NCBI RefSeq assembly: GCF_009497775.1
Contig: NZ_CP031012.1
Span: forward strand, 1,426,001-1,490,000
Direction: 5' to 3'
Length of the DNA: 64,000 nt
Origin: Alcaligenes faecalis
GTDB taxonomy: Bacteria > Pseudomonadota > Gammaproteobacteria > Burkholderiales > Burkholderiaceae_B
Below are positions 1 to 8,444 of this stretch, in pieces. Under the pieces are notes generated by a model. That model saw nothing but the letters and a program-made list of their open reading frames with translations. It was not told the DNA's origin and did not search any database. The translations under genes were made by a program, and so were the position numbers. The first letter of the stretch is position 1. Each line of letters begins with the position of its first letter.

Positions 1-1
1 T

Positions 2-598
2 GGCTACGGCTCGGTGTTCGGCAACGTGGACAGCTACAACGAAGTGGTGGCGCCCGGAGCGTTTGCTGAGTCACTGCAGGCTACTCGTGCCAAGGGACGC
101 ACATTTCCCGTCCTGTGGCAGCACCGCTCGGGCGAACCCATTGGCAATTGGGATATCGACAGTCTGAAAGAGGATTCACACGGGCTGTTTGGCGAGGGAC
201 AGCTGTGGCTGGATGAGGCACCTTACGCCAAGGTGGCCTACCGAGGCATGCAGGCCAAGGCCATCACGGGGCTCTCGATTGGCTATTACGTGCGTGAAGA
301 CTCGTTCGATGAGAAGACGCGCATTCGAACGCTTAAGCGGTTGGACCTGGTGGAGATCAGTGTCGTGACGGCACCGGCGAACGACGATGCGCGCATCGAT
401 GCGGTCAAGGCTGTTATTGCCCAGGGCGGCCTGCCTTCCCTGAAAGAGTTTGAGCAGATCCTGCGCGAGGCAGGGTTCTCGAAAAGTCAGGCTACGGTCA
501 TCGCTAACCGTGGCCTGAAGCACCTGCTTCGGAGTGAGTCCGAGGAAAAAGCGAGCATTACCGATGCCCTCAAGGGCTTTGTCATTCCCAAGTTCTAA
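2..598 (+). CDS. HK97-family prohead protease (5'-truncated by the window edge)
   Basis: Phage serine protease (S78 type) that trims the capsid protein and scaffold during prohead maturation. The frame is open from base 2 and already reads GYGSVFGNVDSYNEVV, a stretch normally found inside these proteases near the N-terminus, so the true start is upstream and the GTG at 14 is internal. The family's catalytic pair is visible: His in LWQHRSGEPIGNW (window codon 41) and Ser in ITGLSIGYYVRE (codon 92). The gene directly precedes the major capsid gene, the usual order. Only the first few residues should be missing. Confidence 0.9.
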   Translation, partial: GYGSVFGNVDSYNEVVAPGAFAESLQATRAKGRTFPVLWQHRSGEPIGNWDIDSLKEDSHGLFGEGQLWLDEAPYAKVAYRGMQAKAITGLSIGYYVREDSFDEKTRIRTLKRLDLVEISVVTAPANDDARIDAVKAVIAQGGLPSLKEFEQILREAGFSKSQATVIANRGLKHLLRSESEEKASITDALKGFVIPKF

Positions 599-612
599 AA
601 GGACCCACTACC

Positions 613-1812
613 ATGTATCGAACCAAATCTCAGGGCGATAACCCCGAAGAAATCAAGGAAATCGTCTCCGCTGAGCTCAAGCGTATTGGCGACGAAGTAA
701 AGCTCGCCGGCGAGAAGGCACTCAAGGAGGCGAAGAGCGCGGGCGACATGTCTGCTGAGACCAAGGCCAAGGTCGATGAACTGCTCATCAAGCAGGGCGA
801 GCTGCAGGCCCGTCTGCAAGAGGCCGAGCAGAAGCTGGATCGCCGTGGCTCCCAGGGCGAGCAGGAGCATAAGAGCGCCGGTGCCGAGTTTGTCGAATCC
901 GAGCGCTTCAAGGAATATGTCGAGGCGGGCAACTTCCGCAAGGGCTTTACTGGCAGCGTGAAAGCGATCACCTCGCTTCCAGCAAGCGCTGGCGATACGA
1001 TCGCTCCAGACCGTCTGCCCGGCATCCTCTCACCCGCGCTGCGTCGCCTGACGGTGCGTGACCTGCTCACACCCGGCCGCACCAGCTCGAACCTGATTCA
1101 GTACGTTCGCGAGACTGGCTTCACCAACAGCGCAGCGACTGTGGCCGAAGGCGCAAAAAAGCCCGAGTCCAATCTGACCTTCGAGCTGACCTCGACGCCA
1201 GTGGTCAAGATCGCCCATTACGTGAAGGCATCGACCGAGATCCTGATGGACTCGCCCATGCTGCAAAGCTACATCGACCAGCGCCTGCGCTACGGGCTGC
1301 GCTTCGTGGAAGAAGGGCAGCTGCTCAATGGCTCCGGCGTGGGCAATAACCTGAACGGCATCATGACTCAGGCCTCGGCGTATGCTGCTCCTATTGCGGT
1401 GCCCAGCGCGACCAATATCGACACGGTCCGTTTGGCGCTGCTGCAATCGGAGTTGGCTGAGTTCCCAGCCACAGGCATCGTGTTGCATCCTTCGGACTGG
1501 GCGGCCATCGAGCTCACCAAAGACAGCACCGGCGCCTACATCTTCGCCAATCCTCAATCCCTGGCCCAGCCCGCTCTGTGGGGCCGGCCTGTGGTGTCTA
1601 CCCAAGCCATGACCGTGGATAGCTTCCTGGTTGGCGCATTCCAGCTCGGCGCGCAGGTGTTCGACCGCATGCAGGACACCGTCACCGTGGCCACCGAGAA
1701 CGAGGACGACTTCGTCAACAACCTGGTCACCATCCTGGCTGAAGAGCGCCTCGGCCTGGCCGTGTATCGGCCTGAGGCATTCGTGAAGGGCGCCTTCACC
1801 GCCGGGCCTTAA
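613..1812 (+). CDS. HK97-type major capsid protein
   Basis: 399 aa. Residues 1 to about 105 are charged and predicted coiled coil (many K/E, heptad-like), matching the delta/scaffolding domain removed by the prohead protease. The rest has the HK97 fold pattern, including a segment around residues 190-240 with TSTPVVKIAHYVKAS and a C-terminal domain ending PEAFVKGAF, typical of the family. A Shine-Dalgarno-like AAAGGA lies upstream of the ATG. It follows the protease gene after 14 bases. Forms the icosahedral shell of the virion. Confidence 0.93.
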   Translation: MYRTKSQGDNPEEIKEIVSAELKRIGDEVKLAGEKALKEAKSAGDMSAETKAKVDELLIKQGELQARLQEAEQKLDRRGSQGEQEHKSAGAEFVESERFKEYVEAGNFRKGFTGSVKAITSLPASAGDTIAPDRLPGILSPALRRLTVRDLLTPGRTSSNLIQYVRETGFTNSAATVAEGAKKPESNLTFELTSTPVVKIAHYVKASTEILMDSPMLQSYIDQRLRYGLRFVEEGQLLNGSGVGNNLNGIMTQASAYAAPIAVPSATNIDTVRLALLQSELAEFPATGIVLHPSDWAAIELTKDSTGAYIFANPQSLAQPALWGRPVVSTQAMTVDSFLVGAFQLGAQVFDRMQDTVTVATENEDDFVNNLVTILAEERLGLAVYRPEAFVKGAFTAGP

Positions 1813-1862
1813 GCAAGTTGGGCGGCCAGGTGTGGCCGCCCTGATTCCTTTGGAGATAATTC

Positions 1863-2054
1863 ATGAAAGCGATCGCGATACAGCGCTTTGTCCACGGCGC
1901 CCTCAATGTTCAAGCGGGCGATGAAGTGGATGCACCCGAGTCTACCGTGCGAGAGCTCGAGGCAGCCGGTCTGGTGCGTACAGACCAGAAGGCCGCACCT
2001 AGCCCCGAGAACAAGCAAGCGCCTAAGCCTGCCAACAAATCCAAGGGGATGTAA
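1863..2054 (+). CDS. small phage protein between capsid and connector genes
   Basis: 63 aa, family not recognised. The start is supported by TTTGGAGATAATTC directly before the ATG. The first half (KAIAIQRFVHGALNVQAGDEV) reads like a small beta domain; the last 20 residues are a Lys/Pro/Ala-rich tail, probably disordered. The stop overlaps the next start by one base (TAATG), so translation is coupled to the connector. Proteins of this size and place in HK97-like phages are sometimes head decoration or completion proteins, but nothing here proves that. Confidence 0.7.
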   Translation: MKAIAIQRFVHGALNVQAGDEVDAPESTVRELEAAGLVRTDQKAAPSPENKQAPKPANKSKGM

Positions 2055-2386
2055 TGCTTGTCACCGATGAGCAGGTGCGCAATCACTTGCGCATCGAAGC
2101 AGGCGAGGACGTTTCGGTTTATGTGGGCGCGGCGCAGGAGTCTGCTCAGCAGTTTCTAAACCGGCGAGTTTATGCCAGCAATGACGAGCTTACCGCAGCC
2201 GAGCTGGAAGGTAGCGCAGGGCTTGAGCCCATGATTGCAAACGACGCCATCCGCGCCGCCATTTTGTTGATTTTGGGGCACCTGTATGCCAATCGTGAAG
2301 AGGTGGTAACAGGCACCATTGCCACAGAGCTGCCGATGACGTCGCGGCACTTACTGCAGCCCTATAGAAAGGGTATGGGGGTATAG
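2054..2386 (+). CDS. head-tail connector protein (gp6-like)
   Basis: 110 aa. The start MLVTDEQVRNHLRIE, followed by a helical acidic protein with ESAQQFLNRRVYA and AILLILGHLYANREEVV, is the pattern of phage gp6-like head-tail connectors (HK97 gp6 / SPP1 gp15 type). These form a ring below the portal through which DNA enters the tail. Start and stop are translationally coupled on both sides (TAATG before, TAGATG after). Length fits the family. Confidence 0.85.
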   Translation: MLVTDEQVRNHLRIEAGEDVSVYVGAAQESAQQFLNRRVYASNDELTAAELEGSAGLEPMIANDAIRAAILLILGHLYANREEVVTGTIATELPMTSRHLLQPYRKGMGV

Positions 2387-2560
2387 ATGAGGGAACTGAT
2401 CAAGGCGCTCACAGCACAAACGGCGGCGTTGCAAGAGTTGGCGGTCGAGATACGGTCCTTGAGTCAGCAGAATCAGGCTTTGATTCTGGCGCTGGCTGAG
2501 CAGGACTTAGATGAATTGCCTGCTTCTTCTGGCTATTACCTGGACGGGACACCGAAATGA
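2387..2560 (+). CDS. small phage protein in the connector block (57 aa)
   Basis: The ATG at 2387 follows the connector stop directly and the TGA overlaps the next ATG (ATGA at 2557-2560), so the frame sits perfectly in the translational chain. The first 40 residues form one amphipathic, probably coiled-coil helix (ELIKALTAQTAALQELAVE then IRSLSQQNQALI); the last 17 are a short loop-like tail. The sequence is not recognised and no function is assigned. Coupling on both sides argues for a real gene despite its size. Confidence 0.65.
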   Translation: MRELIKALTAQTAALQELAVEIRSLSQQNQALILALAEQDLDELPASSGYYLDGTPK

Positions 2561-2895
2561 GTCTGCAAGCTGGACGGCTCCGTCACAACCTAATTATTCA
2601 GGAGAACCGGCCAGGCCGAGACCCTGATAATGGCGCGGTGATTCCCGTTTGGGTTGAGCTGGTAACTGTTCGCGGCTCGTTTGAGCCGTTGTCCGCTCGG
2701 GATTTCATTGCAGCCGCTGCTGCGCAAACGAAGTTGTCGGCCCGAGCTGTGGTTCGGTACCGCGCTGACATCAAAGAAAAGATGCGTCTGTTCCATGCTG
2801 GGAGAGTGTTTCTGATTCAGGGGGCGCTGCCTGATAAGGAGTCTGGGCGCGAGTATCTGACTCTCCTTCTTTCGGAGGATTTGTCTGATGGTTGA
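2557..2895 (+). CDS. head-tail adaptor / head closure protein (SPP1 gp16-like)
   Basis: 112 aa. Starts MSLQAGRLRHNLIIQ and continues with conserved features of the phage head-tail adaptor (head completion) family: PVWVELVTVRGSFEPLSARD, a DFIAAAAAQTKLSARAVVRYR middle, and a C-terminal beta region with GRVFLIQGALPDKE. It closes the connector channel after packaging. It overlaps the preceding small gene by 4 nt and the next gene by 8 nt. Confidence 0.85.
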   Translation: MSLQAGRLRHNLIIQENRPGRDPDNGAVIPVWVELVTVRGSFEPLSARDFIAAAAAQTKLSARAVVRYRADIKEKMRLFHAGRVFLIQGALPDKESGREYLTLLLSEDLSDG

Positions 2896-3349
2896 GTTTG
2901 AACTGAAGGGCTTGGATGAATTGCGCAAGAGCCTCAAGAGGCTGCCAGCCAAGATGCAGCAAAAGGGTCTGAAGTCTGCCTTGGGTAAAGCGGCGCGAGT
3001 AATTCGCAATGCAGCCAAGGAAAATGCCCTTCGCGTGGATGACCCTGAAACTGGTCGCCGCATTGCAGACAACATCGTTCAGCGAGTACGTGGGCGTCAT
3101 ACACGTCGTACTGGCGACTTGATGGTAAGTGTGGGGGTGGCGACCGAGCGCGGCCGCATTCCTAAAGGTAATCCAGACGATGGCGCTAAAGGAAACACGC
3201 CTCACTGGCATTTGGTTGAGCTTGGCACAGAGAAGATGCAGGCGCAGCCATTCTTGCGGCCTGCCGTTGAGGGAAGTGCTGAAAGCTCTTTCGATGTGTT
3301 TGCTGAGGAAGTAGATCGTCAGGTACAGAAGGCATTGGCTGAGAAATGA
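2888..3349 (+). CDS. HK97 gp10-family tail component
   Basis: 153 aa. The opening VEFELKGLDELRKSLKRLPAK, then ALGKAARVIRNAAKENA and a C-terminal HWHLVELGTEKMQAQPFLRPA, is the signature of the HK97-gp10/minor tail family, which acts at the head-tail joint. The GTEK..QPFLRPA motif is the most conserved part of that family. It overlaps both neighbours (8 nt upstream, 4 nt downstream), consistent with a single polycistronic message. Confidence 0.88.
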   Translation: MVEFELKGLDELRKSLKRLPAKMQQKGLKSALGKAARVIRNAAKENALRVDDPETGRRIADNIVQRVRGRHTRRTGDLMVSVGVATERGRIPKGNPDDGAKGNTPHWHLVELGTEKMQAQPFLRPAVEGSAESSFDVFAEEVDRQVQKALAEK

Positions 3350-3723
3350 CCAAACTATCCATATATCGGGTCGTGAAGGCCTGGCCCCAAGTGTTGCAGA
3401 CGCTTGGGGGGCCGGAGCCACGGTTTTATCCCTTTGGGGAAAATGACGACGCGCCAATCAAGTATCCCTACGCTGTGTATCGCGTGATACCTGGTGGTGG
3501 CCCTCAGAACTACTTGGCCCACCGCCCAGATATGGATGAGCTGTTGATCCAGATCGATGTGTATGGAGCAACCGACAGCCAGGCCGGAGAGGCCGTTATT
3601 GCCCTCCGAGATGCTTTGGAGATGCACTGCCGGATTGTCGCTTGGCGCGGTTCCTCCCGCGATCCAGAGACAAAGAACTACCGACAGAGCTTTGATGTTC
3701 TTTGGGTACAGCCAAGACTTTAG
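3346..3723 (+). CDS. tail terminator / completion protein (DUF3168-like)
   Basis: 125 aa. Position between gp10-family and tail-tube genes and the pattern YPYAVYRVIPGGGPQNYL, then DELLIQIDVYG with a following ALRDALE helix, fit the DUF3168 / lambda gpU-like terminators that cap the tail tube and dock it to the head. It overlaps the upstream gene by 4 nt. A hairpin terminator starts 19 nt after its stop. The family call rests on context plus these motifs. Confidence 0.75.
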   Translation: MTKLSIYRVVKAWPQVLQTLGGPEPRFYPFGENDDAPIKYPYAVYRVIPGGGPQNYLAHRPDMDELLIQIDVYGATDSQAGEAVIALRDALEMHCRIVAWRGSSRDPETKNYRQSFDVLWVQPRL

Positions 3724-3742
3724 CCTTTGATTATGCATACAG

Positions 3743-3764
3743 CCGCTTTCGAGCGGATTTTTTT
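3743..3764 (+). terminator. hairpin with T tract upstream of the tail tube gene
   Basis: Stem CCGCT/AGCGG closed by a UUCG tetraloop (3743-3756), followed by A and seven T. It has the form of an intrinsic terminator yet sits inside the late operon, 15 nt before the tail tube start codon. The same type of element recurs at 4875, 11678 and 13989. Confidence 0.75.
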
Positions 3765-3778
3765 ATTTGGGAGTGGAT

Positions 3779-4285
3779 ATGTCCATTTTGACTCAAGGAA
3801 CCCAAGTGTTCCTGTTGGACCCCGGAATCGGTGGTGCAGGCCCGTTGGCTGTACTGGAAGTTAAAGGCGTCACTGCGTTCAACCCTGGCGGTAACCCAGC
3901 GGATGAAATTGAAGATACGCCTCTGTCCGAGCGTAACTCTAAGAAATTCAAACGTGGTTTGCGTACACCGGGCCAAGCTTCGGTAACGGTCAGCGCTGAC
4001 CCGCGTGAGAGCAGCCATCTGCGCTTATTCCAAATGGCCGAGAGCAATTCGGAAAGCGACGAAGGTAATTCGGTCAAGTGGGCTGTCGGCTGGGCTGACG
4101 GTACTTCGGTCCCGACACTGAACACTGATGGGGATGATTTTGAATTGCCTGAAGACCGGACCTGGTTCTTGTTCGAGGGTTATGTCAGCGACTTTCCGTT
4201 TGATTTCTCTGGCAATACCATCGTGACCACAGCCGCTACGGTTAAGCGCTCTGGCGGCTCTCAATGGATTAAGAAGGGGCCATGA
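3779..4285 (+). CDS. phage tail tube protein (major tail protein)
   Basis: 168 aa from the ATG at 3779, preferred over the in-frame TTG at 3767 because GGGAG lies 6 nt upstream of this ATG. The protein has the composition and order of lambda-type tube subunits: it begins [15 protein letters not shown], has a long loop with [13 protein letters not shown], and ends with a beta region containing [18 protein letters not shown] and [10 protein letters not shown]. It polymerises into the non-contractile tail tube. It is followed by the tail assembly chaperone and tape measure genes, the invariant siphovirus order. Confidence 0.85.
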   Translation: MSILTQGTQVFLLDPGIGGAGPLAVLEVKGVTAFNPGGNPADEIEDTPLSERNSKKFKRGLRTPGQASVTVSADPRESSHLRLFQMAESNSESDEGNSVKWAVGWADGTSVPTLNTDGDDFELPEDRTWFLFEGYVSDFPFDFSGNTIVTTAATVKRSGGSQWIKKGP

Positions 4286-4632
4286 CTATGGATCTGAAAG
4301 AACTTCAGGCTCAGGGCGGGTTTGTCGACGATAAGCCGGTCAAAGAATCCGTTACCTGGACTCGTGGCGACGGCGAAAAGATCAGCTTCGATGTGCATGT
4401 CGTGCGTCAGCCTTTTGGTGTGGTGGACGAAGTGCTGAAGACGACCGATGGCCGTAGCCAGTCGGCACGCATGATCAGCAACTGCATCCGGCTGGGGAAG
4501 GAAGGCAAGGACCGCTTGACCTATGAGCAAGCGTTCGTGCTGGACCCCACTCTGGCTTTCTCCCTGATTGCCGCCATTAACCGGGTAAACGCAAAAAAAT
4601 CGACGCCGCCGACGAGCTCTGGTGTGAGTTAG
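4282..4632 (+). CDS. tail assembly chaperone, short form (gpG-like)
   Basis: 116 aa, overlapping the tube gene by 4 nt; a second ATG at 4288 is an alternative start. The place directly before the tape measure gene and the mid-region [23 protein letters not shown] identify the gpG-type chaperone, which coats the tape measure during tail assembly. Codons 104-106 (GCA AAA AAA, 4591-4599) form an A-AAA-AAA slippery heptamer. Ribosomes that slip back one base leave this frame 10 codons before its stop and read the next frame. Confidence 0.85.
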   Translation: MTMDLKELQAQGGFVDDKPVKESVTWTRGDGEKISFDVHVVRQPFGVVDEVLKTTDGRSQSARMISNCIRLGKEGKDRLTYEQAFVLDPTLAFSLIAAINRVNAKKSTPPTSSGVS

Positions 4633-4652
4633 TGCTCAACGGCATCGGCGGC
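4593..4652 (+). promoter_or_regulatory. programmed -1 ribosomal frameshift signal
   Basis: Slippery heptamer A AAA AAA at 4593-4599 in the zero frame of the chaperone gene, a 5-nt spacer, then an 8-bp GC-rich stem, GCCGCCGA (4605-4612) pairing with TCGGCGGC (4645-4652), around a 32-nt loop. Spacing and stem stability match known -1 stimulators. A slip at this point fuses the first 106 codons to the -1 frame, which stays open to 4874, giving a gpGT-like protein of about 197 aa. Confidence 0.8.
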
Positions 4653-4874
4653 TGTACGGTGGCCCAAGCAAAGAAGGCTGTTTCGTTCGATGAGTACTTG
4701 ATGTGGATGGCTTACCGAGAGAAGCATGGGTCTTTGAATTTGGGTCTGCGCGTTGAGCACGGTGCAGCCTTGGTGGCCTGGTCGATGCAGGGCGGTGATT
4801 TTGATCGCTTCTTGCCGCAAAGGGGAGGCCAGCAGGGAATTTCGCTTGAACAAGCTATGCAGGAATGGAAGTAG
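4599..4874 (+). CDS. C-terminal extension of tail assembly chaperone (gpT-like, -1 frame)
   Basis: 91-codon open frame in the -1 register after the slippery site, with no stop between 4599 and 4872. A GTG at 4632 exists but lacks a ribosome-binding site, so expression is most likely only through frameshifting. The sequence includes TVAQAKKAVSFDEYLMWMAYREKHG, with the aromatic-rich pattern of lambda gpT-like segments. In lambda the T part binds tail tube protein while G binds the tape measure. The stop is followed immediately by a terminator-like hairpin. Confidence 0.75.
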   Translation: MDAADELWCELVLNGIGGCTVAQAKKAVSFDEYLMWMAYREKHGSLNLGLRVEHGAALVAWSMQGGDFDRFLPQRGGQQGISLEQAMQEWK

Positions 4875-4894
4875 CCGCCTTCGGGCGGTTTTTT
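4875..4894 (+). terminator. hairpin with T tract upstream of the tape measure gene
   Basis: CCGCC-UUCG-GGCGG stem-loop (4875-4888) followed by six T, starting on the base after the chaperone stop and ending 15 nt before the tape measure ATG. Same design as the element at 3743. Confidence 0.75.
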
Positions 4895-4909
4895 ATGGGT
4901 GATTGATTT

Positions 4910-7453
4910 ATGTCCAGCAGATCTCTAGGCACGCTGACCTACGACTTGATCGCCAAGATTGGTGGTTTTGTTGCTGGCATGACCGAGGCAGAGCGGGTGG
5001 CTGACCGTAAAACTCGGGAGATGGAACGAAAGTCTCGTGCTCGGGCGAAAGCAATGAGCGATGCCTGGTCAAAAGCGAGCAAGCTGGTTACCGCAGGTAT
5101 TGCTGGTATCACTGTTGGTAGCGTCTACCTAAAGATTATCAATGAGACCAAGCAAGCGGAGCATGAGCAGGCCCAGTTAGCTGCAGTGCTTCGATCGACA
5201 GGGAACTCTGCGGGTTATACAAAAACTCAGCTGAACGAGATGGCCAATGCCATGTCCGCGCTGTCTGTTGTGTCGTCAGGGGAGATTAACCAGGCGCAGA
5301 CAACGTTGCTGGCTTTTACCGGCATTGTTGGTGACGAGTTTCCGCGTGCATTGCAGTCCGCAATTGATATGGCCCAGCGTACGGGCATGTCTGTCGTGTC
5401 TGCGGCTGAGACAGTTGGTCGAGCCCTGGATGTTCCATCCAAAGGCCTAACTGCCTTGAGTCGCCAAGGGTTTCGGTTCACCGAGGAACAGAAGAAGCTC
5501 GCAGAGAAACTGGAGGCCGCAGGTAAGACTGCTGAGGCCCAAGGAATCATTCTGCAGGCCTTGGAAGAGTCTTATGGTGGTGCTGCTAAGGCGGCACGGG
5601 ATACCTTTGGCGGCGCTCTGTCTGCACTGCAGAACCAAATCAATTCTCTGCTGACAGGCTCAGATGGAAGTTTGGATGAAGCGAATATCGCGATAAATGA
5701 ATTAACTGATTTGCTTGGGGGCGAGGATGCAAAGCAAGCGTTTGCGTCGATCATTGGATGGGTTTTTGAGTTAACAAGCGCTGTTGCTGAGCTCGCAGTT
5801 CAGTTTGGTTTGGGCTTGCAATATTCCGATGGTTTCTTTGATGCCCTGAGAAAATATGGGCTATCAAATCCTTTTAAGTCTCATGCAGAACAGGTCGCGA
5901 GTATTCGTGACGATATCGCCTCGCTTGAGTCGGCAGGCAAAGACCCGTCGCTTTTGGCCCAGATCGGTGGTGAGCAAGGACGACAGGCTGCCCTTCGTGA
6001 TGCTCGTCAGCGGCTCCAATACTACGAGGCGATGTCAAATCGTGATCAAGCAAAATCCGATAGGGAACTGTTTGGGGCGTTGCGCAATGTGTCAGAAACT
6101 GGCGGACCGGTACCAAGTCTCAGCGCTATAACAGTTACTGGCTCAGGGGGTGACAAGAAACCAAAGAAGCCAGGGTCTACGGTTGATGAGGGGCAGCGGT
6201 TTATTCAGCAGATGCGAGAACGCATTGCGCTGATTGGCTTGGAAACCGAACAAGAAAAGCTGCTAGCCAAGGCGGTAATCGGCACGATCAAGTTCAAAAG
6301 CGAGGGGGATAAGGCTGAGGCCGTGCGCCTGGCGGGCCAGTACGATTCTGCCAAAGCTGCTTACGAGCAGAAGAAGGCTGTTGAAGAACTGACAGTCTCC
6401 TATGGCCGCTTGCTGGATGAGCAGGAGCGCAATTATCAAGCCCAGTTGAACTCCATGGGCCTCGGTGAAAAGAACCGTCAATATTTGGCCGAGCAGATCC
6501 AGATTCAGGACGAGTTCAGAAAACGACAAGAAAACCTTGATGATGCCCTCCGCCGTGGCGACGTATCCCGTGAGCGGTACGAAACAGAGCTGCGGATGCT
6601 GGATGAGGCACAAGGCAGGTCTCTGGCGCTGCTTGACCGGTACAACAGCGAGAAACAGAAGAAAGAGCGGGACTGGTTGCTTGGCGCACAAGAGGCCTTG
6701 ATTAACTACGGTGATGAAGCGGCCAACATCTATGCGTCGGTTGCGGACGCTGTGGCTGGCGCATTCAAAGGCATGGAAGATGCGCTCGTGCAGTTTGTCA
6801 AAACAGGGAAGCTCGACTTTAAGAGTTTGGCCGACAGCATTATTTCTGATCTCGCCCGAATTGCAGTTCGTCAAGGAATCACAGGCCCCCTTTCTGGGAT
6901 GTTGGGTGGGCTGCTGACCAACACTCTGTCCGGTTTGGCCATGGGGCTTGGCGGAGGAGTCAAGATTGGCTCCGGTTTCAACTTGGGTGCTGGGCTGGGT
7001 GGCGGATCGGGGGCTACCTTTGGGCCGATGATGAAGCTGTCATCCGGGGGTTATACCGGTGATGGAGGTAAGTATGAGCTCGCCGGCTTCGTTCACAAGG
7101 GCGAGGGTGTTTTAAATCAAGATGAAATCAACGCACTCGGAGGTGAGCAGGGTTTCAATCGGTTGCGTCAGGCGCTGAAGGGGCCGGGTCATTCGATTGG
7201 GGGGATGGCAGGGCGGCCAGCACTACCGCCTGCAGTACAGGGTGGCGGTCAATGGCGCCCAGGGGTTGTGATTAACAATAATGTGTCTGGCATTGAGTTT
7301 GAAGAGCATATGTCGAATGATCAGTTCATGTTGGAAGTTGACCGCAGGATCGACCGTCGATTGCCTAAAGCCATGGCCCGCGAGCAGGCGAACCCGAATA
7401 GCCGATTATCCCGACAACAGGCCGTTAGCTTGGCTGTATCGCGCAAAAGGTGA
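4910..7453 (+). CDS. tail tape measure protein
   Basis: 847 aa. It sets tail length and is coated by the chaperones; at roughly 1.5 angstrom per residue it would correspond to a tail near 125 nm (rule of thumb). Residues 1-110 carry a tape-measure N-terminus (DRKTREMERKSRARAKAMS, then a hydrophobic VTAGIAGITVGSVYL). The middle is helical with long charged coiled-coil stretches (about 430-600). Residues about 660-760 are Gly-rich and hydrophobic (LGGGVKIGSGFNLGAG), typical of the part inserted in the host membrane. The C-terminal region with YELAGFVHKGEGVLNQDEI is conserved in lambda gpH-like proteins. Confidence 0.93.
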   Translation: MSSRSLGTLTYDLIAKIGGFVAGMTEAERVADRKTREMERKSRARAKAMSDAWSKASKLVTAGIAGITVGSVYLKIINETKQAEHEQAQLAAVLRSTGNSAGYTKTQLNEMANAMSALSVVSSGEINQAQTTLLAFTGIVGDEFPRALQSAIDMAQRTGMSVVSAAETVGRALDVPSKGLTALSRQGFRFTEEQKKLAEKLEAAGKTAEAQGIILQALEESYGGAAKAARDTFGGALSALQNQINSLLTGSDGSLDEANIAINELTDLLGGEDAKQAFASIIGWVFELTSAVAELAVQFGLGLQYSDGFFDALRKYGLSNPFKSHAEQVASIRDDIASLESAGKDPSLLAQIGGEQGRQAALRDARQRLQYYEAMSNRDQAKSDRELFGALRNVSETGGPVPSLSAITVTGSGGDKKPKKPGSTVDEGQRFIQQMRERIALIGLETEQEKLLAKAVIGTIKFKSEGDKAEAVRLAGQYDSAKAAYEQKKAVEELTVSYGRLLDEQERNYQAQLNSMGLGEKNRQYLAEQIQIQDEFRKRQENLDDALRRGDVSRERYETELRMLDEAQGRSLALLDRYNSEKQKKERDWLLGAQEALINYGDEAANIYASVADAVAGAFKGMEDALVQFVKTGKLDFKSLADSIISDLARIAVRQGITGPLSGMLGGLLTNTLSGLAMGLGGGVKIGSGFNLGAGLGGGSGATFGPMMKLSSGGYTGDGGKYELAGFVHKGEGVLNQDEINALGGEQGFNRLRQALKGPGHSIGGMAGRPALPPAVQGGGQWRPGVVINNNVSGIEFEEHMSNDQFMLEVDRRIDRRLPKAMAREQANPNSRLSRQQAVSLAVSRKR

Positions 7454-7456
7454 TGT

Positions 7457-7942
7457 ATGAAGGTCTTACCGTTTGAGCCGTTGCAGGCTGGCTATGGCGC
7501 GCAGTTTAACGATGGCGTGAGCCGTATCCCCTTGCCTGGCGGTAAGGGGCGCAATCGAGTCACTTCCATTGGTGATAGTGATTTGGTGCACGCGTCCTGG
7601 AACCTGACCGGTAGGGATTACTCCATGTTTATGGGGTTCTACCGTGATTGGGGATCGACGGCTGAGGTATTTCAAGTGGATTTGATGCTTCATTCACATG
7701 AACTAAAACGCTATACCGCCTCGTTCATTCCTCAATCATTGCAGCTTGTTGAAAAAAAAGGGGCGCATTTTCTTGTGTCGGCTCAGTTGGAAGTCCATGC
7801 GCTGCCTGAATTTACGGATGCCGACCTTGATTACTGGCGCAGCGTCGTTTCGCTGCTGATTATCTATGGTGGATACGATCAGGCCATGGAGGTACTGAAT
7901 CTGCTCGATAAGCTGGTTAACGAGGATTTGCCACATGAATGA
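7457..7942 (+). CDS. minor tail protein after the tape measure (lambda gpM position)
   Basis: 161 aa, starting 4 nt after the tape measure stop, with AAAAGGTG as ribosome-binding site. It occupies the place of lambda gpM, a baseplate component that attaches the tail tip to the tube. The sequence (FEPLQAGYGAQFNDGVSR near the start; DYSMFMGFYRDWGSTAEVF in the middle) looks like a small beta-rich tail protein with a helical C-terminus. The family is not recognised with certainty; the function is inferred from position. It overlaps the next gene by 8 nt. Confidence 0.7.
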   Translation: MKVLPFEPLQAGYGAQFNDGVSRIPLPGGKGRNRVTSIGDSDLVHASWNLTGRDYSMFMGFYRDWGSTAEVFQVDLMLHSHELKRYTASFIPQSLQLVEKKGAHFLVSAQLEVHALPEFTDADLDYWRSVVSLLIIYGGYDQAMEVLNLLDKLVNEDLPHE

Positions 7943-8444
7943 CGCTGATGCTGACTACGTCAGTTTTTTCTTTGATTCGCCCTCCAGTGTGCCGGAGCTG
8001 GAGACCTTGGAAATCAGTCACCCTAGTTTCTCTAAGTCGCGTCTGCTTGTGCGCAACTCAACATTTGGGCTGGCTGCACAATCGGAGACAGGAGAGCCTG
8101 CCTTCTTTGAGTACTGTCCGATGATCCTGCGGCCGATGGCTGACCGTGGAACGCTTGATTACGGAATCTCCGTGACGCTGGGAAACTATGACGAGATCAG
8201 CGATGAGATCGCACGGGCCAGGGAGGCGGGGACGTTGGCAATTCGTCCGACGGTGAAGTATCGAAGTTATCGGGGGGATCGGCTGAGCAAGCCGATGTTT
8301 GGGCCTATAACGCTACAAGCACAATCCATCTCAATCGGCGCCTCTGGCGCCGTTTTTGATGCTGGGGCACCGAGTTTGAACCTGGTGCGAACCGGCGAGC
8401 GTTATTCCGTTGACCGCTTTCCTATGCTGCTGGGGTTCCTGTGA
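7935..8444 (+). CDS. DUF1833-family tail tip protein (lambda gpL position)
   Basis: 169 aa. The sequence ETLEISHPSFSKSRLLVRNS followed by RPMADRGTLDYGISVTLGN and a KYRSYRGDRLSKP segment fits DUF1833 phage proteins, which sit between tape measure and gpJ-type genes and probably form part of the tail tip as lambda gpL does. It ends VDRFPMLLGFL. It overlaps the next gene through GTGA at 8441-8444. Confidence 0.75.
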   Translation: MNDADADYVSFFFDSPSSVPELETLEISHPSFSKSRLLVRNSTFGLAAQSETGEPAFFEYCPMILRPMADRGTLDYGISVTLGNYDEISDEIARAREAGTLAIRPTVKYRSYRGDRLSKPMFGPITLQAQSISIGASGAVFDAGAPSLNLVRTGERYSVDRFPMLLGFL

